Shown: positions 57,263-64,000 of the stretch, piece after piece
Numbering within the stretch: position 1 is the first letter of the stretch
How the letters are laid out: each line of letters opens with the position of its first letter
DNA from: Vesta saturnalis
Lineage: Eukaryota; Arthropoda; Insecta; Coleoptera; Lampyridae
Direction of reading: 5' to 3'
Length of the DNA stretch: 64,000 bases
Assembly: GCA_036346205.1 (NCBI GenBank)
Contig: JARFJB010001976.1
Span: 11,761,001-11,825,000 of the forward strand
The notes under the pieces: generated by a model
What the model was told of the DNA's origin: nothing
The model's input: the letters and a program-made list of their open reading frames with translations, nothing else
The model's database searches: none
Position numbers and translations under genes: made by a program

Positions 57263-58496
57263 TTAGACTATACTACAATAATAATTATAATTTTTCACTT
57301 CTCCGGTGAGTGGACTGTACTGTACAATAGCATCATGGAGAATAAGACCATATACAACGATTCCATTATCGAAAGGTGTTAGAGATTCCATTTCCAATTT
57401 GATGTCCACTGTTGAGTTTTTAAGGATTCATTTTGTTTAGAGCAGTCCATTACAAATACTTGGACATGATTTGAATTCGGAATAGTTGAATAATGCATCT
57501 TTATCATCTTCACCATAGTAATCACATCGAAATTTCAAAAATTGCGATAGGCAGGTATATATTGGTTGGCACTGAAGTTCAAATGCATTGCTTCATATGG
57601 ATAATACTCAGAATTCAGATGTACTTTAAGATTTCTGATGTTAATGTGATCAAAATTTCCAGCCCTTGCTGACCTTTGTATACCTTTTACCTTGTTGGAA
57701 TGCAACAATTATCCAACGTGGTTTTTCCAGTTGCGTTGATGTTTTATTGGCCATATGTCTGAGGTTGCTTGTTTTAAAGCAGGCAATTCATACAACTCCC
57801 ATTGTCGAAATGGAACAGTAATAATAGAATTTTATTGATTCCTTGAAACAAGTTAAGTTTCGCAGCATCACTAAGTGTTAAGTGCGGTACTTTCCATTGA
57901 ATTTTATTTAAGGTTATTGCGGCATCAACTTCACCATAGTAACAGTTTGTATCGCTTCTAGATCGAATTAAAACCAACTCTTGGCGCATATTCACGATTA
58001 CCTGACGATAATCCTCCATTATTCCAAATATGTGGTTCAATGGTATGCATACTGTAAAAGATTTTTCTCCATTTTGCTCATCGAATTCTACTTGTAATGG
58101 TTCTTCATTCTTTGGTGACCATCCTAAATGACTTAGTGCTTTGCTTTTGCTTGCCGTATAAGAAATATATCCTTAAGCGTAGATGTTATTCCTGGATTTC
58201 TACAAACATCCACTCTCTGACCACCTAACTCATAACGAATTTCTTCGAAAAGAAAGTTCGGGAAATTGTTGTACTGCATGCTTTTCTTTCATCTTCTTTT
58301 TGAGCTCAAGTTTACCTTCTATGTACAGAAAACTATCATAAGTAGCCGTAATTAGATCTTGACTTTGAATTAAGATACGTATTTCTTCGGAAGGTCCATA
58401 TTTAGAAGATCCATATGGAAGATAAGTGTGAATATCTGATTTAATTATAGTATCATCAAAATGTACGTTTTGAAAGACGTTTAACGATTCTGCCAT
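57263..58496 (-). pseudogene. Polinton-2 major capsid protein, frameshifted
   Basis: Starts ATG 58,496 (SLNVFQNVHFDDTIIKSDIH). Pieces 58,496-58,230 and 58,040-57,774 and shorter ones downstream follow the Polinton-1 capsid closely. The C-terminus (GEVKNYNYYCSIV) ends at its own stop, 57,263-57,265, which Polinton-1 has lost. A TATA-like TATAAAG lies about 105 nt upstream. Confidence 0.87.
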
Positions 58497-58638
58497 TGTG
58501 GTTGAGAACTTTAAACCAATTGACGTTAAAAGTATTTCTCTGCAGATGTTAACCGCAATGAAGGTTGATGACTAATTAATGACTTACTGTAGGGATGATG
58601 TCTTTATATGAGTTTTGAAAGATGGAATTGGTCCTGGA

Positions 58639-59337
58639 TTAATTCTCAGACCCATGTTCTTTTAGTTCTAAGCGTACAGTGAATGGTTCACTTTCACCAA
58701 AGTCTATTAATTCACCCTTTTGATTAGTCAAATTAATTGTTATATTACTAATAATGTCAGTGTTTACTTCTAAATATTGAGTATTGCTTGAGTTTTATCT
58801 AGACGATAACCTGGAGGAACTGAAACATCAATCTCATATAATACTTTAGCAGGTTTCCGTTTCGATAAGATCCCTTTATAATGTTGCACTCTACGTGTAG
58901 ATTAGTGTTTAAGTATTTGGTGTCTAACGGAGATGTACGTAAAATATTTGATTCTAATAATTTGTACTCAAACCCTAGCATGCGGCCAATGCAATTTTCT
59001 TTAGTAAAATCAATCTCAAATGAACTGTTTATCTCACATTTAAGTGTATTGTTGTTTGCTCTAATGCTAAACTTTTCTGTGGGTATTTTAGATTTTAGAT
59101 AATCGTTAATTTCATCTAACTCATATGCACCGTGTGGAATATTAATCACTTGCAAATGAGATGGATTTGTTCTAAAATAAAATCTATCGTTGCCTGCATA
59201 AATGTTTCTAATGCTGTTGCAGCCGTAAAATCCAACCAATCCAATAACGTATTTCTTCCCAAATCTAGCTCTATCGGTGGATAGAAGTTGTAGCTAGCTG
59301 TGTTACCAACACCTTCTAAACTGAATGTTATTGACAT
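58639..59337 (-). pseudogene. Polinton-2 penton-like protein, frameshifted
   Basis: SITFSLEGVGNTASYNFYPP then, after one shift near 59,240, VGFYGCNSIRNIYAGNDRFY to GRMLGFEYKLLESNIL and LHVECNIIKGSYRNGN. A further shift follows, and the end KEHGSEN precedes TAA at 58,639. It retains the junction region (LRTSPLDTK) where Polinton-1 has its one-base loss. Confidence 0.85.
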
Positions 59338-59364
59338 AACTGAGAAAATTTGATGTTGTGCTGA

Positions 59365-59713
59365 TTATTTATATAAAAATTGTAGGCATAGGTGTCCGCA
59401 AATAATTGTATTAAACTCTTGATCTTGGTTGTAATTATAATATATTTTACACCCTGAAAGTAGTTAATCACTTCGTTTGGTGGTCGAATATTACCGAAAC
59501 TATCGTAATACCATACCTTTTACCACGCTTTTTGTAGCAAACCCAATGGGTACCTGGTCCTCTTTGGCTATCTAAGTTAATAATTCCAGATTCATTTTTC
59601 CGTGGCAATTTAGGCATGCTATCTCTCATAAAAATATCCCTAAAGTACGGTACGTTTTGGAGTATTTCTTTAAATCAGTATCCGTTAACGGTCTTTCGGG
59701 TAATCTATTCAGT
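59365..59713 (-). pseudogene. Polinton-2 adenain-like protease, catalytic residues present but frameshifted
   Basis: LPERPLTDTDLK-type start, FMRDSLPKLPRKNESGIINL, GPGTHWVCYKKRGKR with the catalytic His, then after a shift YYDSFGNIRPP and CGHLCLQFLYK with the catalytic Cys, stop 59,365-59,367. It shows what Polinton-1 lost between GPG and the acidic motif. Confidence 0.8.
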
Positions 59714-60513
59714 TTTTGGAAACGGTTTTAAGTATAATGCACCACCACCAGATTTGTTTGGTTTTAGATATAGTGCACCGCCTTTCTTATTCATGGAGCC
59801 TATAGCGACCGATTCCATCATGCGATTATGGCGCGATGTCTCTTCCTGCAATTTTTAGCATTTTTAGCATCATTGACTGCTTTAGCAATTCCTGATGCAC
59901 CGCCAGCTAAAGCACCGATTGCTGATAATCCTGCGAATAACGGAATAAGAAATGGTAAAAACCTCCTTGTTTAGGTAGGGAATTACTCTAGGAACTTTAA
60001 TGTTTTCTTTCCTCCTAAATTTTTACCACGTTTTGCCGTTGAAAGCGCTGACTTTATTGTGTCTGTGAAATTTCCGTTAGGTTTAATTTTTTAGCTATTG
60101 TCTTTCGTAAATGCAATAAATTTCCACCATTGCATTTCTTCTTCATATTAGATCGACGTTTACACCCCATTCCCAATTTTCTCTTTGCTTTCATGATGGT
60201 ACTGACTGCTAAAGCTGCAGTTCGTTCACCTAGTTGCGTCTAATGATTTAAAGCGCTCCCAAGCTTTTTTTGCAAAATTTTATCTGCTTTATGTCTACTT
60301 TCTAAATCTCGGTAATCTCTGTAACTGATATCATGAAGTTTGCACTGAGCATCTAATTGATTAATACCAGGGTCACCGCGTGCGAGTCGTTTTTCTAACT
60401 TTGTACCAGGACCGCAATACTGGTAACCAGGTAAATGCAATTCAAACGGAAGTTTATTGATTAGACCATTACTAAACCACCACCACCTACACTTTTCGCT
60501 TCTTAACTAGCAT
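59705..60513 (-). pseudogene. Polinton-2 PLA2-like/hydrophobic minor protein, frameshifted
   Basis: Start ATG 60,513 (MLVKKRKV, then a stop). The piece 60,440-60,240 has GYQYCGPGTKLEKRLARGDP and LDAQCKLHDISY with the His-Asp pair. Downstream pieces give the basic region, PFLIPLFAGLSAIGALAGG and YLKPNKSGGGALYLKPF. TATAAATA at 60,535-60,542 and AATAAA at 60,571-60,576 upstream are shared with Polinton-1. Confidence 0.83.
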
Positions 60514-60534
60514 TGTTTACATGGATGGATAGAA

Positions 60535-60542
60535 TATTTATA
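60535..60542 (-). promoter_or_regulatory. TATA box (TATAAATA) of the Polinton-2 PLA2-like gene
   Basis: Same box, position and neighbouring polyadenylation signal as in Polinton-1 (20,097-20,104), in a region where the surrounding bases have drifted. Confidence 0.55.
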
Positions 60543-60575
60543 CTATTGAGAAAAAAATCATAGTTATTTCTTTAT

Positions 60576-61490
60576 TCAGTAAATGCTATACATTAGATAA
60601 GCAGGACGATAATACAAATTTCCATTAAACATACAGTGTTATGTGAATTAATATTATACTTAGCATTTATAACATCATCAATATCTTTATAAATGTCATC
60701 ATCACCACCACTGAATTCTTTCTCACGAAAACGACGGTAGTCAACAACTTGTTGTATGAACTTTTCATAAAACACACAGATTGTAAGATTCAAGAAATTC
60801 CAATCTATAGCTTACTATATCCTTTAAATTGAATAGTTCTTCTATACTATGTGAGTTGAATGTGCAAGAACAGCACTTGTAGTTTTCTATCATAACAGTT
60901 TTCAAAATTCTGTCATATCCTTTAATTAATTCCCAATTGTAATAAATACCAAGATTACTAGATAGAGATTCATAATGTTGATCATAGATTATATCTTCTT
61001 CGTTTACATTTGACCAATCAATTTTATTTTCAATTTCTTGGGATCGGAAAAATTGTAATTCTACATATGAATACCATCTTAGAAGCTCATTCCATTCCTT
61101 CATATCCAACACTACATTATTGCATTTGATCACAATTACCAATACGCACCACTGGTGCAAGGTTGAGGTGTGTACTGTATCCAATTTCCAGATGTTTTGC
61201 ATGATGAGTATCGTTCGATAGTTTATAATAAGTACAATCGATTAAGTATTCCTTAGCTGCTTGTTTATACACTTCATCCTTATATTGAAATGATGATGAT
61301 GTCCAGTCAGTCTTAGCAGAAGAATAACCTTCATCGTTTTTTTTTTTATACTACTACCATCACTATTTTGACAGCACCAACAACAAAATGTTAAATTATT
61401 TTTGATTGTTACTGCAATGATGGAGGTATCCATATATAACGGTGAACTTGAGTTTGGATCGTTCCAGAAATGATTTATTGCTGCTTGCAT
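60576..61490 (-). pseudogene. Polinton-2 gene 1 (Cys-rich protein), frameshifted
   Basis: Starts ATG 61,490 (MQAAINHFWNDPNSSSPLYM), FCCWCCQNSDGSS, a central region with NNVVLDMKEWNELLRWYSYV, CCSCTFNSHSIEELFNLKDI, and further C-terminal residues (DDDIYKDIDDVINAKYNINS) to a stop near 60,576. Three or more shifts. This copy preserves the N-terminus and C-terminus better than Polinton-1. Function unknown. Confidence 0.7.
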
Positions 61491-61575
61491 GACTTTACTT
61501 GCTCACAATTTCACTATGACTAAACGCTGTTAAGAAAATAATTAGTTTTAATTTACATATGGTGGGGTGCTACTA

Positions 61576-61776
61576 TTAAAAAGAAAATGTTATGTTTGTT
61601 GTTTTGCCAGCTGCCAAACTACTTATAAACACATCCTTCGTGTTTAGGAGTGTTTTAAATTCTTCAATTCGTGTTTCTTCTTTTGAAATACACATAAAAG
61701 CGTTCTGGCAATACAATTTAAAATCATCCGTTTCTATCACTATACGTTCACCGTACTTAGTATTAATTATATCCAT
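61576..61776 (-). CDS. unrecognised 66-codon ORF at the 5' end of Polinton-2
   Basis: MDIINTKYGERIVIETDDFK with CISKEETRIEEFKTLLN: ordinary protein-like composition, no Cys motif or membrane segment. It lies upstream of gene 1 and is absent from Polinton-1, where the terminal repeat occupies this position. Could be an accessory gene lost from Polinton-1, or chance. Confidence 0.4.
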   Translation of the reverse strand: MDIINTKYGERIVIETDDFKLYCQNAFMCISKEETRIEEFKTLLNTKDVFISSLAAGKTTNITFSF

Positions 61777-61974
61777 ATTCGTTACTTTATACTTTCTCGA
61801 TATATCGAGCTCGCACGCATTTTAAAGGGTTTGCAATAGGTGCTTTGGTTTAACCCTGTTAATTCCATATTTAACAATTATTGTTGCAGACTGATCTCAA
61901 CATACAGCTCGCTGCAATTTATATAAGAAATATGCGTCCTACATATTACAACATGCTTAAACTTGTTAAATACC

Positions 61975-62345
61975 TACTTTTGACCTTGACTAGAAATATG
62001 ATGATCAGCTCCAAAATTTATATTTGAAAAAGTTTGACCTTGAAAATTATATTCTTACATTTATGATTACCTTGCAATTTCTATTTTTAGCTTTTCACCT
62101 TGACCTTTTATTTTCTAAGAAATATGACAGTAGGTCAATAACCTTTGACCTTGAAAACTATTTTTAGATTTATGATTACCTTGCAACTTCTATTTTAGTT
62201 TTCACCTTGACCTTATATTTCTAAGAAATATGACACCACCGGTCAATAACCTTTGACCTTCAAAACTATTTTTTTATGATTACCTTGCAACTTTTTAGGA
62301 CCTTGAAACTACATTTTAAATCTGCTTAAAGTTCGACCTTGAGCT
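61975..62345. repeat. subterminal tandem units of Polinton-2 rich in TGACCTTGA
   Basis: Two and a half units of about 105 bp with ATGATTACCTTGCAACTTCT, TTTTCACCTTGACCTT, CTAAGAAATATGACA and AATAACCTTTGACCTTGAAA. Not similar in sequence to the Polinton-1 array except for the ACCTTGA/TCAAGGT motif. Confidence 0.8.
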
Positions 62346-62513
62346 CCAAAAGCCCGATTTCACCACCAGAGGGCGAGTGACTCCAAAATTTAAATCCCGC
62401 CAAAAAATGCTTGAGACGGGGTTCTGGCATCACGGAAAACTCACTTGACCTTGAAAAAATCCCATAAGATTTACATGGGTGATTGAACTGATCCAGGATC
62501 GGCCCCTTATTAA

Positions 62514-62518
<5 letters not shown>

Positions 62519-62563
<45 letters not shown>
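62519..62563. repeat. (TA)n microsatellite at the right edge of Polinton-2
   Basis: About 44 bp of TA directly outside the right terminus; the left terminus at 55,380 also follows a TA-rich tract. Confidence 0.95.
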
Positions 62564-62568
<5 letters not shown>

Positions 62569-62740
62569 TGGGTCTGACTTATAATAAGTAAAACACAGAC
62601 AGTACAATCAGTTCCTCTAAGTGAGATAGAATACACAACAAACTAAAAGCGTGATACATGGTTTTTTAAGGTAGATCAATGACACAAATTTACTGTCAAC
62701 GGATTGAAAATCAGTGTTTTTGCAAGTCAGACACAATACT

Positions 62741-63363
62741 ATGTATTCCACTGAAGAAAAAATACAGAATTATGGTATTATCCAGGAAGCACCACAAGAA
62801 ATAATGGACAGATTTTTTTCCTTTGAAAACAGGCCAATTCCATCAAAGTACGATTATGCGTACTGTTTGTAAATTGAAAGATGGATGTTTAAAAATTTAG
62901 AAAATGCAGTAGCATTGATGGTAATGATGGGAGCATCCTTTCGTAACTTAAACGAAGGGAACTCCAAGAAATTGCAATGTTGTTTGCAAAATAAGTCAAA
63001 AAAAATTGCTGAAGAAATGAATATTGAACCAAGAACAGTTCGCATACTGCAATAAGAGTTCAACAGTTTTTGGAAACTACGGCAACCTATTATTGTGAAA
63101 AAGTCTTTCCCTTTTGATATCGCGCCAAACGACTTTTTGTTTGGGGATACGTATTCAGCAAATTTCTGGGCACAAATGAACGTTAACAATTTGGACAAAC
63201 TTCGTGTCAAAATTACTCTTTAAACAGCACCACCAAAGAAATGTTAGAAAATACCCGAACTAAATTTTACCACAGATTGGGTTACTGCCTTGCGCAAGGT
63301 AGAGGTCTTTTCGAAAATCTTACAAAGCAGAGTTTTGAAAAAGTGCATTTTGTTCATTTTTAA
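62741..63363 (+). pseudogene. Tc1/mariner-superfamily transposase relic, heavily decayed
   Basis: The start MYSTEEKIQNYGIIQEAPQE resembles the family's HTH start. Then KKIAEEMNIEPRTVRIL, a remnant of the third catalytic motif (APNDFLFGDTYS), LDKLRVKI, and the typical end FYHRLGYCLAQGRGLFENLT to a stop at 63,361-63,363. Much of the catalytic domain is deleted. Confidence 0.65.
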
Positions 63364-64000
63364 AAAGAGTTGGTTTTTCAATAAGAATTATAATACTAAA
63401 GTTAAACCTTAAACTTAAGTTATACTATCAATGTAAATGTTAATATTGTTTGCAGCTCTTGTAAGTTTCTTCTTGGTTCGTCTTACGAGGAGTAATCGAA
63501 CCATGTCATAAATTCGCAATTACAATAAACTTCGTTGTTTGAGGTATTATCATTTAATGTTTAAGTATAAAGTATTTACTTAATAGTTTCAAAGAAGACG
63601 CGACTTTTCAACATCATCTTAATTGCTTTGGTTTCGTTAGAAATGTTGAAGCTAGAATGAAGGAGACTTAAGTAGTTCATATTTTGTGCCTACATGCAAA
63701 TATGTACAAGTGGCAACATCAAGGTTATGTCTCACACTCATAAATGCTTACTGGGCTTTTAGCTTATTATAAGTCAGACCCGCAATAATGTTTTTCCATA
63801 CTTGTATATACTTACATGCACTAACACATGTGCACGCATACGAACACGCAATTACATTTTAACGAATTTGCTCACGCGTACGCATAAGAACACGCACATG
63901 GGCGCACAAACGCACATCATCATACACGTTGTAACATGAGACTTTCACCCAAGCTCTAGTTGGGGAAGGAGAAAAACGGAAATATCTCCTAGAATTAGGA
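63364..64000. other. no gene recognised
   Basis: AT-rich, with a degenerate CGCA/CACG-rich patch at about 63,820-63,930. No protein-like frame before the window ends. Confidence 0.5.

Larger units (their letters stand above)
55380..62505 (-). mobile_element. Polinton/Maverick element 2, internally deleted, inverted relative to element 1
   Basis: Ends are inverted: CCGATCCTGATCAGTTCAAG at about 55,386 against the inverse of CCGATCCTGGATCAGTTCAA ending at about 62,500, continuing for about 80 bp to TGGCATCACG on both sides. Both ends lie next to (TA)n. Genes run leftward in the same order as Polinton-1 from gene 1 to the DUF8207-like gene, which is cut at about 55,525. Fibre-like gene, integrase and polymerase are absent. 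The termini share no extended similarity with those of Polinton-1. Confidence 0.85.

Overview
This window looks like AT-rich nuclear DNA of an arthropod, most probably an insect. I infer that from its content: Tc1/mariner-superfamily transposons of the type with an N-terminal insect-style helix-turn-helix, a classical mariner, BEL/Pao and Gypsy fragments, Penelope-like elements, a non-LTR element with an AAT-rich tail, large CA/GACA microsatellites, and three Polinton/Maverick (adintovirus-like) loci. I see no bacterial features, no tRNA or rRNA, and no convincing host gene. Nearly every protein-like reading frame belongs to a mobile element, and most are broken by frameshifts or stops.

Layout. 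1-14.9 kb is a cluster of decayed Tc1/mariner-like elements (about 1-1.3 kb; 1.55-4.3; 5.8-7.0; 7.25-9.57; 9.76-11.98; 12.07-14.86 kb) plus a Penelope reverse transcriptase (4.3-5.4 kb). Several are bounded by (TA)n tracts and have very long inverted arms. 14.9-17.3 kb is plain AT-rich DNA. 17,313-33,308 is Polinton-1, a 16-kb element with both terminal inverted repeats (1.73 kb each, packed with short repeats) and an 8-bp direct repeat (TCAGGCTA) at both junctions. 33.3-44.9 kb holds an unrecognised ORF at the Polinton junction, (TA)n tracts, a third and divergent Polinton relic (about 35.0-36.2 kb), Gypsy and Penelope fragments, a palindromic transposon relic (38.6-39.8 kb) and about 5 kb of featureless DNA. 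45.0-51.8 kb is a BEL/Pao relic cut up by a mariner (46.4-47.7 kb), a 5'-truncated non-LTR element (48.3-49.3 kb) and microsatellites. 54.0-55.3 kb is a Tc1-like element. About 55,380-62,505 is Polinton-2, inverted relative to Polinton-1 and only 7.1 kb long. 62.7-63.4 kb is one more transposase relic.

How the Polinton genes fit together. Polinton-1 has a rightward block: a Cys-rich protein of unknown function, a phospholipase-A2-like/hydrophobic minor virion protein, an adenain-like protease, a penton-like minor capsid protein, a major capsid protein, a packaging ATPase, a conserved protein resembling the family I know as DUF8207, a small tail-fibre-like repeat protein, and an rve integrase with a C-terminal chromodomain. 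A convergent leftward B-family DNA polymerase carries an HNH/endonuclease-VII-like insert. Together this is replication (PolB), integration (integrase), and particle assembly, maturation and packaging (capsids, protease, ATPase). Polinton-2 keeps the same order from the Cys-rich gene to the DUF8207-like gene but has no integrase or polymerase, and its ends are unrelated to those of Polinton-1. So a nearly identical virion cassette sits between different termini.

The most interesting unexplained structure is in the Polinton ends. The Polinton-1 repeats contain about 21 spaced copies per arm of a unit with inverted GAACAA/TTGTTC hexamers, many TCAAGGYCA-type motifs, and a cluster of AAACAGGTAGC-type near-palindromes. 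The near-palindromes recur inside Polinton-2, and the TCAAGGTCA-type motif recurs at the otherwise unrelated Polinton-2 end.
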